Positions 9,001 through 17,908 are shown, counted from the stretch's first letter. The stretch is 64,000 nucleotides of DNA from Methanoculleus marisnigri JR1 (GCF_000015825.1 NC_009051.1:2288695-2352694), one strand, 5' to 3'. Made by a program: numbers and translations. Notes: generated by a model not told the origin, from the letters alone.

Positions 9001-10395
9001 ATGGATACGAAGGCAGGTCTTCATCGATGGGTGTCGCGCGCGAACCCGCTCACCGTAAAGGCACTCAGCCTGGTGCCGTCTTACCGCACCTACCGGCAGA
9101 TGTACGCGCTCCTCCAGCGGTCACAGTGGTGGAGCCAGGAAGAACTCGCGGCCTACCAGACGCAGGCGCTCTCGCACCTCCTCGACCACGCCTACCGAAA
9201 CGTCCCCTACTACCGCCGGGTCTTTCAGGAGCGCGGTCTCGTCCCGGAGGACATCCGGACCCCCGACGACCTGGTGCTCCTCCCGTTCCTGACCAAGGAG
9301 ATCGTCCAGGCCAACCTCCCCGACCTGAAGGCCCGGAACTACCCGGAGTCCGCCTTCGAATACGTGCGCACGTCCGGCTCCACCGGCACCCCCATGGGGT
9401 TCTACTACGAGAAAGGGGCCTCCCGTGCCCGGGAATGGGCGTTCATGAAGACCCAGTGGGACCGCGTCGGCTACCGGTTCGGCGACCGTTGCGTCATACT
9501 CCGGGGACACATCGTGGACGGGGCATCCAGCGGCACCTACTGGAGGCGAGCGCTCTTCGGCCGGTGGCTGATCATGTCCTCCCACCAGATGACCGAGGAA
9601 ACCCTGCCGGACTATATCATCTGGATCCGGACGTTCAAGCCCCGCTTCATCCACGCTTACCCCTCCACGGCCGTGATCCTGGCGCGGCACATGCGGGAAC
9701 ACGGCATCGAGCCGTTCCCGACCGTCAAAGCCGTCCTCTGCGGGTCGGAGAACCTCTACCCCTGGCAACGCGACCTGCTCGAGGAGGTATTCGGCTGCCG
9801 CGTCTTCTCCTGGTACGGCAACTCCGAGCAGACGGTGCTCGCCGGGGAGTGCGAGGAGAGCACCCACTACCACATCTTCCCCGAATACGGGATCGTCGAA
9901 CTGATCGGAAGGGACGGCCGGCCCGTCGAAGGGCCGGGGGCCATGGGCGAGGTGGTCGCGACCAACCTCACCAACTTCGTCTGCCCCCTCATCCGGTACC
10001 GCACCATGGACGTCGCGGTCGCCACGGAGAAGCAGTGCTCGTGCGGCAGACAGTACCCCCTGCTCGAGAAGGTGGAGGGGAGGCTCCAGGAGTTCATCGT
10101 AACCCGGAGCGGGCACCTGATCTCCGTCACCCCCATCAACTACGAGTCGGAGGCGTTCGAGAACATCAGGCAGTTCCAGATGTACCAGGAGGAGGTGGGC
10201 GAACTCATCATGAAGGTCGTCAAAAAACCCGCCTACACCGAGAAGGACACCCGGCAGCTGACCGACGAACTCCGGTGCCAGCTCGGCGACGGGGTGAACG
10301 TCCACGTCCGCTTCGTCGACGAGATCCCCCGCACCGAAGGCGGCAAGTTCCGGTACCTCATCCAGAAGATCCCCATCTCGATCGGCGACCTCTGA
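9001..10395 (+). CDS. CapK-like adenylate-forming ligase B
   Basis: 464 residues, beginning 10 bases after ligase A, so probably co-transcribed. Start chosen at 9001 because it matches the other two paralogues in length; GTG 8956 and ATG 8965 are in-frame alternatives. Motifs: RTSGSTGTPMGFYYEKG, SWYGNSEQT, PLIRYRTMD and CSCGRQYPLLEKVEGR. Two long blocks are almost identical in DNA to ligase A (about 9130-9370 and 9660-10010), while the stretch around residues 155-215 and the C-terminal domain differ. That mosaic suggests gene conversion in conserved blocks with divergence in the parts expected to contact the substrate. It converges on the first FemAB-like gene with only 5 bases between stops. 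Confidence 0.85.
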   Translation: MDTKAGLHRWVSRANPLTVKALSLVPSYRTYRQMYALLQRSQWWSQEELAAYQTQALSHLLDHAYRNVPYYRRVFQERGLVPEDIRTPDDLVLLPFLTKEIVQANLPDLKARNYPESAFEYVRTSGSTGTPMGFYYEKGASRAREWAFMKTQWDRVGYRFGDRCVILRGHIVDGASSGTYWRRALFGRWLIMSSHQMTEETLPDYIIWIRTFKPRFIHAYPSTAVILARHMREHGIEPFPTVKAVLCGSENLYPWQRDLLEEVFGCRVFSWYGNSEQTVLAGECEESTHYHIFPEYGIVELIGRDGRPVEGPGAMGEVVATNLTNFVCPLIRYRTMDVAVATEKQCSCGRQYPLLEKVEGRLQEFIVTRSGHLISVTPINYESEAFENIRQFQMYQEEVGELIMKVVKKPAYTEKDTRQLTDELRCQLGDGVNVHVRFVDEIPRTEGGKFRYLIQKIPISIGDL

Positions 10396-10400
10396 CGGGC

Positions 10401-11432
10401 TCAGTCGATGTAGGGGACGACTCTGCGTTTCAGCCGGGGATTGTTGAAGACGGAACTGTATGCCCATTCCGCCAGGGCCCCGACGATATCCTTCCGGCAG
10501 ACCTCCATGTAAATGCCGAGAACCGAACAGAACTTTGACTTGAAGAAGTTGAGGTCGGGCGTGTTCGCCCCGATGTTCTCCAGGTACGAGTAGCCTTCGG
10601 CCCGTGCACGCTGGACCAGAAGCCACTGGAGATACTCGTTCCCTGCGTGAACACTCTCGATCCGCGGCGTGCCCATCCAGAGCAGGAACCGCTTGTACTC
10701 CTGGGTGGCGACGGCCCCCGTGAGCGCACCTTCCCGGTCGTAGAGGTAGTATGCCGCGAGATGATCCGGGTACGCCCGGAAGACGTCCTCAAAGTAACGC
10801 CTGCTGATCATCGGGATGTTCATGTCCGGCTGGCTGAACCGCCCGGCAAGCGCCGTATAAAGATCCGAGATATCGGTGCTCCGCACGAGATCCATCCCGG
10901 CCTTCTCGGCTTTTCTGATCTTATTCCGGAGTTTGTAGTGGAAATCGCCCCAGATCGTCTCGAGCGGCCGCGTAAGATCGATCACGTAGGTGTAGTGGAC
11001 CTTCGGCGTATACCCCCTCCAGATGAACTGCCTGACGTCGATGAGGCCGGGGACGAAGGTCAGAGAGAAGTAGTGCGGCGATATCGCGTCGATCTCTGCA
11101 GAGAGATCCGTCGCAACGAGATCCATGATCGCCTCCTGTTTGCCCAGTTTCAACGCGGCAAAATCCTTCGCCGGGATAAGGCCCAGGTAGGGGATGACCG
11201 CCTGCATGGGCGGCGGCGAGAAGAGCGTCTTGACCCCGTGCACGCTCCTGAAGAAGAGCGGGGCGAGGCAGACGAGTTCTTCCCCCTTGTAGATGCCGTA
11301 CGGGAGGAGCCGGTACCCCGTATGCCGGGCTGTGATCGTTATGTAGTCCCACCTGTGGAAAAGCAGCCCGTACGGACTTGCATCGACAAATGAATCCCAC
11401 ACGCCCCTGTCTTTAACAAGTTCGAGCACCAT
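10401..11432 (-). CDS. FemAB/GNAT-like acyltransferase 1
   Basis: 343 residues, no signal peptide. The layout of two GNAT-like halves resembles FemAB and BioF2-like acetyltransf_6 proteins: SPYGLLFHRWDYI near the N-terminus, then SPPPMQAVIPYLG, FVPGLIDVRQFIWRGY, HYTYVIDLT, the basic KLRNKIRKAEKAG, and a C-terminal GNAT half with YDREGALTGAVATQEY and NEYLQWLLVQRARAEGY. FemAB enzymes transfer amino acids from aminoacyl-tRNA, and relatives transfer acyl groups to sugars. It is the first of three minus-strand paralogues each with its own TATA box, between CapK-like ligases. Substrate unknown. Confidence 0.8.
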   Translation of the reverse strand: MVLELVKDRGVWDSFVDASPYGLLFHRWDYITITARHTGYRLLPYGIYKGEELVCLAPLFFRSVHGVKTLFSPPPMQAVIPYLGLIPAKDFAALKLGKQEAIMDLVATDLSAEIDAISPHYFSLTFVPGLIDVRQFIWRGYTPKVHYTYVIDLTRPLETIWGDFHYKLRNKIRKAEKAGMDLVRSTDISDLYTALAGRFSQPDMNIPMISRRYFEDVFRAYPDHLAAYYLYDREGALTGAVATQEYKRFLLWMGTPRIESVHAGNEYLQWLLVQRARAEGYSYLENIGANTPDLNFFKSKFCSVLGIYMEVCRKDIVGALAEWAYSSVFNNPRLKRRVVPYID

Positions 11433-11492
11433 AGAGTCTGACTTCCAGCCGAACGGTCATGCCTGACCGGGCCCGATACAGGATACCCGGAG

Positions 11493-11506
11493 GGTATATT
11501 TATATC
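11493..11506 (-). promoter_or_regulatory. TATA box for FemAB-like gene 1
   Basis: On the minus strand this reads GATATAAATATACC, a strong archaeal TATA element about 65 bases upstream of the ATG at 11432. Confidence 0.6.
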
Positions 11507-11589
11507 TTTCCCGGTAACGCCGGTGAGAGCGGAGCTGCAGCGATTTAAGCGGACCCGGGAGATTCCTGGCACCTGCAGGCCCCTCCCGA

Positions 11590-12618
11590 TCACCTGACGT
11601 AGGGGACAAACCTCTTCTTGATCAGCGGCCTGTTGGCGATGTTGCTGTATGCCCATTCCGCGATCCTGCCCACGCCGTCTTTTCTGCTCACCTCAAAAAA
11701 GATCGCAAGATCCGGGTTGTACTTCGCCTTATGCACGTTCAGGTTCGGGTTGTTCGCCCCGGTATTCTCGAACTCCAAGAAACCCTTCTCTTTCGCGTTC
11801 CGGATAAGGCACCACTGGAGATACTCGTTCGCCGACGTGCCGTCGATCTTCGGCCCGCCGACCCAGAGGATATAACGCCTGTATTCCAGGGTCGTGCCGA
11901 CCCCTTTGAGGTCGCCGGCCCGATCGTAGAGATGGTAGACATGGGCGTGATCCGGATACGCCCGGAAGATATCCTCGAAGTAGTCGCGGTTGATCATCGG
12001 GATGTTCATATCCGGGCGGCTGAACCGCCGGCGCACCGTCTCGTAGAACAGGGTGAGACCGTCGCCCTCCTCCAGGTGGTAACCTTCCTTCTCGAACCGC
12101 CGGAGGCTCGTGCGCAGCTTCGCGTTCACGTTCCCCCAGAGGGTCTCGATCGACGGTGCGAGGTCGATCGTATACGAGTAGTTGACCCCGGTCCGGTATC
12201 CGTCCCAGATGAACCGGCGGATGTCGTGAAAGCCCGGGACGAACGTCATCGAGAGGTAGTTCGGCGCGAGATCGCGGAGAACTTCCTCGAGCCCGTCGGC
12301 CACCCCCTGCAGCATCGACTCCTTCTTGCTCTGCTTTGCCGCTGCATAATCCCTGCCCATGACCACCCCGAGATACGGTATGACCGCCTGCATGGGCGGC
12401 GGCGAGAGCACGACGGTGACGCCGTTCGTCCGCCTGCAGAAGAGGGGGCAGACCGCGAGCAGTTCTTCGCCCTTGTAGATGCCGCAGGGAAGAAACATAT
12501 ACCCGGTATGCTGCTTCGTGATCGTCAGGAAGTCCCACTTATGAAAGAGGAGGCCCGAGGGACTTTCGTCGACAAACGCGTCCCAGGCATCTCTGTCAGC
12601 GATGAACTCGACCGGCAA
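11590..12618 (-). CDS. FemAB/GNAT-like acyltransferase 2
   Basis: 342 residues from a TTG start at 12618. This start is preferred over an upstream ATG at 12705: a GGAGGA ribosome site lies 8 bases before it, a TATA box at 12678-12686 lies between the two, and it gives the same length as the two paralogues. Motifs match the family: SPSGLLFHKWDFL, SPPPMQAVIPYLG, FVPGFHDIRRFIWDGY, NYSYTIDLA, PDMNIPMINRDYFEDIFRA and NEYLQWCLIRNAKEKGF. Likely transfers an acyl or aminoacyl group in the same surface pathway as its neighbours; the specific reaction is unknown. Confidence 0.8.
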   Translation of the reverse strand: MPVEFIADRDAWDAFVDESPSGLLFHKWDFLTITKQHTGYMFLPCGIYKGEELLAVCPLFCRRTNGVTVVLSPPPMQAVIPYLGVVMGRDYAAAKQSKKESMLQGVADGLEEVLRDLAPNYLSMTFVPGFHDIRRFIWDGYRTGVNYSYTIDLAPSIETLWGNVNAKLRTSLRRFEKEGYHLEEGDGLTLFYETVRRRFSRPDMNIPMINRDYFEDIFRAYPDHAHVYHLYDRAGDLKGVGTTLEYRRYILWVGGPKIDGTSANEYLQWCLIRNAKEKGFLEFENTGANNPNLNVHKAKYNPDLAIFFEVSRKDGVGRIAEWAYSNIANRPLIKKRFVPYVR

Positions 12619-12677
12619 ACAGTTCTTCCTCCGCTCTACCGGAGATCTCCGGCAGTATCCACCTCCTGCGGTCGGCC

Positions 12678-12686
12678 ATATAAACG
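12678..12686 (-). promoter_or_regulatory. TATA box that fixes the start of FemAB-like gene 2
   Basis: The minus strand reads GTTTATATG here. Transcription should begin near 12655, downstream of the ATG at 12705, leaving the TTG at 12618 with its GGAGGA site as the working start. Confidence 0.6.
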
Positions 12687-12852
12687 TAACGGCCGGGGAG
12701 GTCATGCCGGGGCATAGAGCCCGAGCGGCCGCACGAACACGGCATCCATTCCGGCTTTTCCGGTCATCGGGAGTCCTGAACCGAGATTTCTGGGATACCG
12801 TATGTCACCCGATGCCGCGAGACACCGGGGAGAAGAGGGACGGCTGCGAACC

Positions 12853-13869
12853 CTAAACCCTCCCGGTCGCCATCATCAACCGTTTCACAAAGGAGCGGTA
12901 TGCCCACTCGGAAAACGCGCCGAAGGCGTCTTTCTTCTCGATCTCAAAGTACATCGTAAGATCGGGGTTGAACTTCGATTTGAAGAAGGCCAGATCGGGG
13001 TTGTTCGCACCCATGTTCTCGAACGTCCGGTAGCCTTCGGCATGTGCATGCCGGATCAGGAGCCACTGGAGATACTCGTTCCCCGCGTGAGCGCTCTCGA
13101 TCTTCGGCGTTCCCATCCAGAGCAGGAACCGCTTGTACTCCTGAGCGGCCACCACGGCTGCGACCTCGTCCTCCGCATCGTAGAGGGTGTAGACCCCGAT
13201 CCGGTCAGGGTAGGCACGCACGAGATCCTCGAGGTAGTCGCGCCTGATCGGCGGGATATCGAGCGACGGGTCACGGTAACGATCGGAGATGAGTGCATGG
13301 AGCGTGGAGATATCGCCGGATTTTTCCAGCCGGAGACCCGTTTTCGCTTCCTTCTTCAACTTGTTCCGGAGCTTGTAGTGGAGGTTGTTCCAGATATCCT
13401 CGAGCGGCCGCTCCAGATCGATGGTGTAGGTATACCGGACCCGTGCATCGCACCGGTCCCAGAGGTAGTGGCGTATATCGTGAAAGCCCGGGACAAAGGC
13501 TATCGAGAGGTAGTTCGGCGAGAACTCGAGGAACTCCCCGCGTATCTCCTCCGCGATCACCCCGAGAAGGGATTCTTTCTTGCTTCGCTTGAGCGACTCG
13601 AACTTCCCGCTCGTCACGCACCCGAGGTGGGGAATCACCGTGAGGGGCGGAGGTGAAAAAACGGCGTTGACGCCATGCATTCGCATCCGGAAGAGCGGAA
13701 ACACGCAGAGCGGCTCGTCTCCTTTATAGATCGCGTACGGAAGGAGGGTGCTCTTCGTATGTTTTGCCGTCAGGTGCAGATAGTCCCACTTATGGAAGAG
13801 GAGGCCCGAAGGGCTCTCGTCGATGAAGGCATCCCAGGTATCTCTGTCCTCGACTCTGATCGCTGTCAT
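12853..13869 (-). CDS. FemAB/GNAT-like acyltransferase 3
   Basis: 338 residues from the ATG at 13869 (a GTG four codons earlier at 13881 is possible). Same architecture as the two downstream paralogues: SPSGLLFHKWDYL, FVPGFHDIRHYLWDRC, RYTYTIDLERPLEDIW, KLRNKLKKEAKTG and NEYLQWLLIRHAHAEGY. It shares a patch of almost identical DNA with paralogue 1 (near 13060-13145 versus 10622-10710). It is divergent from the small gene at 14021. Predicted cytoplasmic acyltransferase of surface polymer synthesis, substrate unknown. Confidence 0.8.
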   Translation of the reverse strand: MTAIRVEDRDTWDAFIDESPSGLLFHKWDYLHLTAKHTKSTLLPYAIYKGDEPLCVFPLFRMRMHGVNAVFSPPPLTVIPHLGCVTSGKFESLKRSKKESLLGVIAEEIRGEFLEFSPNYLSIAFVPGFHDIRHYLWDRCDARVRYTYTIDLERPLEDIWNNLHYKLRNKLKKEAKTGLRLEKSGDISTLHALISDRYRDPSLDIPPIRRDYLEDLVRAYPDRIGVYTLYDAEDEVAAVVAAQEYKRFLLWMGTPKIESAHAGNEYLQWLLIRHAHAEGYRTFENMGANNPDLAFFKSKFNPDLTMYFEIEKKDAFGAFSEWAYRSFVKRLMMATGRV

Positions 13870-13935
13870 CCCTTCCGTCACCCCCGCGCAGTCATACAGT
13901 CTGCGGCTCGGCGACCTCTAATCATCTCCCGGACT

Positions 13936-13945
13936 CATATATACC
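13936..13945 (-). promoter_or_regulatory. TATA box for FemAB-like gene 3
   Basis: GGTATATATG on the minus strand, about 70 bases upstream of the start at 13869. Confidence 0.55.
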
Positions 13946-13989
13946 TTTCTCAGGTTCCGCCGGATCGTCCGGCATCGCGGACAGGAAAT

Positions 13990-13999
13990 CTTTATATAC
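13990..13999 (+). promoter_or_regulatory. TATA box for a leaderless small gene
   Basis: CTTTATATAC centred about 26 bases before the ATG at 14021, the spacing expected for a leaderless archaeal mRNA. Confidence 0.6.
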
Positions 14000-14020
14000 C
14001 GGAGCACGTGAGGTAGGGGC

Positions 14021-14212
14021 ATGGTCGCACTCCGCCTCCTCGCCATGGACGACGTTTCGTTCCGCTCGTGGGAAGGCAACGGTTCGGGTGCATACGCCGA
14101 CATCTGGGTGATCATCCCGGAAAAAAACCTCTTTCCTGAGTTCCTGAAACACTTTTGCCGTGCATCCGACCGGGATCTGATCGCGATCCCGTACTCCGAG
14201 AACTTCTTCTGA
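14021..14212 (+). CDS. Small protein of unknown function (63 residues)
   Basis: Not recognised. The protein reads MVALRLLAMDDVSFRSWEGN at the start and ends DRDLIAIPYSENFF, with a central AYADIWVIIPEKNLFPEFL. No membrane segment, cysteine cluster or signal peptide. The strong TATA box at exactly leaderless spacing is the main reason to call it. It lies between FemAB-like gene 3 (divergent) and CapK ligase C. It may be a real small protein or the stump of a longer gene. Confidence 0.45.
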   Translation: MVALRLLAMDDVSFRSWEGNGSGAYADIWVIIPEKNLFPEFLKHFCRASDRDLIAIPYSENFF

Positions 14213-14320
14213 ACCTGCCGGGTGTCCGGGGAAGCCGGTCGTCTTCATGGTGCTGCCGGTGTCGTCCAGCCCTACCGTGAGCAAAACGTTTAATGCAGAG
14301 TATGGATATGAGCACCTCCG

Positions 14321-15727
14321 ATGGGTGTGCGGTTGAATCATCGGGAATCGAGGGCTTTCCGGCTTGAGAATTCTGTGACCGCGAGGGCGCTCCGCATCCT
14401 CCCCGCATACTCTGCATACATTAAGACCTACACCCTCCTCCGGGAGTCCCGAAGATGGAGCCGGGAAGAACTCGCGGCCTACCAGGCGCAGGCGCTCTCG
14501 CGCCTCCTCGACCACGCCTACCGAAACGTCCCCTACTACCGCCGGGTCTTTCAGGAGCGCGGTCTCGTCCCGGAGGACATCCGGACCCCCGACGACCTGG
14601 TGCTCCTCCCGTTCCTGACCCGGGAGGATCTTCAGGCCAACCTCCCCGACCTGAAAGCCCGGAACTACCCGGAGTCCGCCTTCGAGTACGTCACCACCGG
14701 CGGCTCCACCGGGATCCCGGTCGGCTTCTACTACGAGAAAGGGGTCTCCCGCGCCCGGGAATGGGCGTTCATGAAGACCCAGTGGGACCGCGTCGGCTAC
14801 CGGTTCACCGACCGCTGCGTCGTCCTCCGGGGCTACATCGTCGGGTCTGCCAGAGACGGCGTCTTCTGGAAGAAGACCCTCTGCGGCCGGTGGCTGCTGA
14901 TGTCCTCCCACCACATGACCGAGGAGACGCTGCCCGCCTACATCGACCGGATCAAGAGGTTCAAGCCACGGTTCATCCAGGCGTATCCCTCGGTGGCGAC
15001 GATCCTGGCGCGGTACATGCAGGAGCACGGCATCGAGCCGTTCCCGACCGTCAAAGCCGTCCTCTGCGGGTCGGAGAACCTCTACCCCTGGCAGCGCGAC
15101 CTGCTCGAGGAGGTATTCGGGTGCCGCGTCTTCTCCTGGTACGGCAACTCCGAGCAGACGGTGCTCGCCGGGGAGTGCGAGGAGAGCACCCACTACCACA
15201 TCTTCCCCGAATACGGGATCGTCGAACTGATCGGGCGCGATGGTCGGCCCGTCGAGGGGCCGGGGGCCATGGGCGAGGTGGTCGCGACCAACCTCACCAA
15301 CTTCGTCTGCCCCCTCATCCGGTACCGCACCCTGGACGTCGCGGTTCTCGGGACGGACGCCTGCACCTGCGGTCGTGCCTACCCGATGCTCGAGCGGGTC
15401 GAGGGGAGGCTCCAGGAATTCATCGTGACGAAGAACCGCCGGTTCATATCGATGACCGCGGTAAACATGCACTCCGACATCTTCGACAACGTTGCACAGT
15501 TCCAGTTTCACCAGGAGAAGGAGGGAGAGACCCTGCTACGAATCGTGAAAAAACCCGGGTACGGCGACCGTGACACGGAACGCATTCTCCGGGAACTCGA
15601 CAGAAAATTCGACGGCGACGTGGACGTCACCATCCGCTTCGTCGATGAGATTCCCCGCACCCGGCGCGGTAAGTACCAGTTCCTGATACAGGAACTCCCG
15701 CTGGGTCAGGGGGGCATTTCGGTGTGA
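14321..15727 (+). CDS. CapK-like adenylate-forming ligase C
   Basis: 468 residues. Motifs TTGGSTGIPVGFYYEKG, SWYGNSEQT, PLIRYRTLD and CTCGRAYPMLERVEGR identify the same adenylate-forming family as ligases A and B. Bases about 14450-14980 are almost identical to ligase A, including third codon positions, apart from a short replaced patch (TREDLQ for TKEIVQ). The N-terminal 40 and C-terminal 110 residues are distinct. The stop overlaps a GTG codon of the CapA reading frame (GTGTGA), so the pair is translationally coupled. It probably supplies an activated acid for surface polymer modification. Confidence 0.85.
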   Translation: MGVRLNHRESRAFRLENSVTARALRILPAYSAYIKTYTLLRESRRWSREELAAYQAQALSRLLDHAYRNVPYYRRVFQERGLVPEDIRTPDDLVLLPFLTREDLQANLPDLKARNYPESAFEYVTTGGSTGIPVGFYYEKGVSRAREWAFMKTQWDRVGYRFTDRCVVLRGYIVGSARDGVFWKKTLCGRWLLMSSHHMTEETLPAYIDRIKRFKPRFIQAYPSVATILARYMQEHGIEPFPTVKAVLCGSENLYPWQRDLLEEVFGCRVFSWYGNSEQTVLAGECEESTHYHIFPEYGIVELIGRDGRPVEGPGAMGEVVATNLTNFVCPLIRYRTLDVAVLGTDACTCGRAYPMLERVEGRLQEFIVTKNRRFISMTAVNMHSDIFDNVAQFQFHQEKEGETLLRIVKKPGYGDRDTERILRELDRKFDGDVDVTIRFVDEIPRTRRGKYQFLIQELPLGQGGISV

Positions 15728-15732
15728 GAACC

Positions 15733-16842
15733 ATGCAAGAACTCAGATTAATTGCAGTAGGAGACATATGGGTTCGGACGGCGAACTATCAATATCCGTT
15801 CGGGGAGGTCGGCCATCTTCTCGAGGGTAAGGACGTCCTCTTCGGGAACCTGGAGACCACCCTCTCGGATACGGGTGAACCCGCAGAGAAGCACCACGTG
15901 ATCTTCACATGCCCGGATTCGGCCCGGCACCTGAAGGAGGCGGGGTTCGACGTCATGAGCGTTGCAAACAACCATTCCGGCGACCTCGGTGCCGAGGGAT
16001 TCAAGAATACCCTGAACGCACTCGAGAGCCGGGGCATCCTCGCCATTGGCGGCTCGGCGACCGAGGACCGGCAGGAACCGGTCATCCTCGAGAAGAACGG
16101 CATCTCGATCGGGTTTGCGGGCTATACGATCGGCAAACTCGCCATATCGCGCGAGCTCTCGGTCAACCGGCTGGTCGAGGAGGACGTCCTCAAGGATATC
16201 GAGTCCCTCAAAGGCCGGTGCGATCATATCGCCGTCTCGTTGCACTGGGGGACGGAAATGGCCTACTACCCGTCTCCCGAGCAGATCGACCTCGCCCACC
16301 GGCTCATCGATGCCGGGGCCACCCTGATCCTCGGGCATCACCCGCATACCATGCAGGCGATCGAACGCTACCACGGGGGGCTCATTGCCTATTCGCTCGG
16401 CATGTTCCAGTTCGAACCGCGCTGGCCCCATAACATCTCGCGGGAGGCGATCATGCTCTCGGTCGACCTGCAGAAGAACGGCGTCGTCGGGGCGCATGAG
16501 ACGGCGCCGCTCATCATCGACGACGACTTCATACCCCGTCCCGCGGAGGGGCCGATGGCCGAAGAGATCCAGAACTTCCTATCCGAGATCTCGCGGCCGG
16601 TCGCCGAAGGCAGGCTCACCAGAAGCAGGTGGTTTGAGGAGATCGCGCCGGTCTACATGAAGATGAACCTCGAGAGTTACCGTTACCGGATACGCCGCAA
16701 AGGTCTCTTCCCCCTCATGGAGATGGGAGCCTGGTTTTTCACGCCGTTCTGCCTGAAATGCTGCGCAGGCCTGATCCGGCGGCTGTTTCGCCCGGAGCTG
16801 GCGCGCAGGAGGCGCGCCCCGGGACAAAACGCCGGGGACTGA
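15733..16842 (+). CDS. CapA-family metallophosphatase-like protein
   Basis: 369 residues. CapA/PGA-synthesis family with calcineurin-like metal motifs in order: AVGDIWVR (GD), LFGNLETTL (GNxE), MSVANNHSGDLG (NNH), ISLHWGTEM and LILGHHPHTMQ. Bacterial CapA proteins take part in making or anchoring poly-gamma-glutamate capsules. This copy has no obvious N-terminal signal, but a hydrophobic stretch near residues 320-345 (AWFFTPFCLKCCAGLIRRLF) may tether it to the membrane. Start: ATG at 15733; a GTG at 15724 overlapping the previous stop is the alternative. Closes the CapK-FemAB island. Confidence 0.8.
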   Translation: MQELRLIAVGDIWVRTANYQYPFGEVGHLLEGKDVLFGNLETTLSDTGEPAEKHHVIFTCPDSARHLKEAGFDVMSVANNHSGDLGAEGFKNTLNALESRGILAIGGSATEDRQEPVILEKNGISIGFAGYTIGKLAISRELSVNRLVEEDVLKDIESLKGRCDHIAVSLHWGTEMAYYPSPEQIDLAHRLIDAGATLILGHHPHTMQAIERYHGGLIAYSLGMFQFEPRWPHNISREAIMLSVDLQKNGVVGAHETAPLIIDDDFIPRPAEGPMAEEIQNFLSEISRPVAEGRLTRSRWFEEIAPVYMKMNLESYRYRIRRKGLFPLMEMGAWFFTPFCLKCCAGLIRRLFRPELARRRRAPGQNAGD

Positions 16843-16999
16843 ACGAAAGTGAGTGCCGGGGCACGCAGGTGTCCGGTTAAACCGGACGCCGCCCCGGGCC
16901 TGTTCTTCGACGGATCCCTCATTGCAGCCGGCCGTTTCCCGGGAAGGCCATCGGGCGCCCGGCGACCGGATCGCAAAACCCTCATTACAATTGATGACA

Positions 17000-17007
17000 A
17001 ATATAAA
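17000..17007 (+). promoter_or_regulatory. TATA box of the por operon
   Basis: AATATAAA centred about 25 bases before the TTG at 17027. Either transcription starts at the start codon or the GAGGAGTG at 17011-17018 serves as ribosome site from a start further upstream. Confidence 0.5.
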
Positions 17008-17026
17008 CGCGAGGAGTGTAACCAAT

Positions 17027-17908
17027 TTGTCAGCGATTCCAAAGGAGGAGTATCTCTATAAGTGCACGTCCGCCTGCGCGGGGTGCAGCTCTTCCCTGTG
17101 TCTGCGTTACGTGCTCAAAGCCGCCGGACCCGACTCCGTCCTGGTCGTACCCGCCTGCTGCACCAGCGTTATCCAGGGGATTTACCCCGCCACGGCGATG
17201 AACGTGCCCGTCTACAACGTGGCGTTTGCAGCAGCCGCAGCCTGCGCCTCCGGTATGAGCGAGGCGTTTGCGGCAATGGGGAGAGAGACCAACGTCATCG
17301 TCTACGCGGGCGACGGCGGCACGGTCGATATCGGGATTCAGGCCCTCTCCGGCGCTTTCGAGCGCGGCACCAATTTCCTGTACATCTGCTACGACAACGA
17401 GGCATACGGCAACACCGGCATGCAGCGGTCGGGTTCGACACCGCTCGGGGCGCGCACCACCACGACTCCCGGCGGCAAGCCCACGACCAAGAAAGACCTC
17501 GACAGGATCGTCGAGGCGCACAACCCGCCCTACATGGCGACCGCCTGCAGCGCCTACCCCCTCGATCTCTACAAGAAGGTCGAGAAGGCGCTCTCGATCG
17601 AGGGGCCCAAGTTCATCCACATCCTCGCACCGTGCCCGCCGGGGTGGCGCTACCCCACGGAGAAGACGGTCGAGATGGGGAAACTCGCCGTGAAGACCGG
17701 GACATGGATCCTCTACGAGCGCGAGTTCGGGAAACTCTCGATCAGCGGCCCGTCGAAGGCGGCGATGAAGCGGCCGGCGCCTCTCGAGGACTACATCGGG
17801 GGCCAGGGCCGGTTCAAGAACCTGAGCCCCGAGACCCTCGATCTGATGCGCCAGCAGGTGCAGCAGAGCATCCAGCGGCTCTCCCGCGAGGAGGCAGGCG
17901 TATGCTGA
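17027..17908 (+). CDS. porB: Pyruvate:ferredoxin oxidoreductase, beta subunit
   Basis: 293 residues from a TTG at 17027, which gives the typical PorB opening (SAIPKEEYLYKCTSACAGC). The frame extends upstream to 16853, but that part has no family character. TPP-binding motif: YAGDGGTVDIG to CYDNEAYGNTGMQRSG, the GDG...N pattern. Cysteines CTSACAGCSSSLC supply cluster ligands. Together with the next three genes it forms the enzyme that reductively carboxylates acetyl-CoA to pyruvate in methanogens. The order is beta-alpha-gamma-delta, unlike the gamma-delta-alpha-beta order common in other methanogens. A different 2-oxoacid substrate is possible, though NTGMQRSGSTPLGA is POR-like. Confidence 0.85.
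   Translation: MSAIPKEEYLYKCTSACAGCSSSLCLRYVLKAAGPDSVLVVPACCTSVIQGIYPATAMNVPVYNVAFAAAAACASGMSEAFAAMGRETNVIVYAGDGGTVDIGIQALSGAFERGTNFLYICYDNEAYGNTGMQRSGSTPLGARTTTTPGGKPTTKKDLDRIVEAHNPPYMATACSAYPLDLYKKVEKALSIEGPKFIHILAPCPPGWRYPTEKTVEMGKLAVKTGTWILYEREFGKLSISGPSKAAMKRPAPLEDYIGGQGRFKNLSPETLDLMRQQVQQSIQRLSREEAGVC

Noticed and set aside
12619-12705. Longer N-terminus of FemAB-like protein 2
   Set aside because: A TATA box and a GGAGGA ribosome site place the start at TTG 12618, which also matches paralogue length.
16853-17026. Extended N-terminus of PorB
   Set aside because: No family similarity before residue 59, and the promoter TATA lies inside this stretch.
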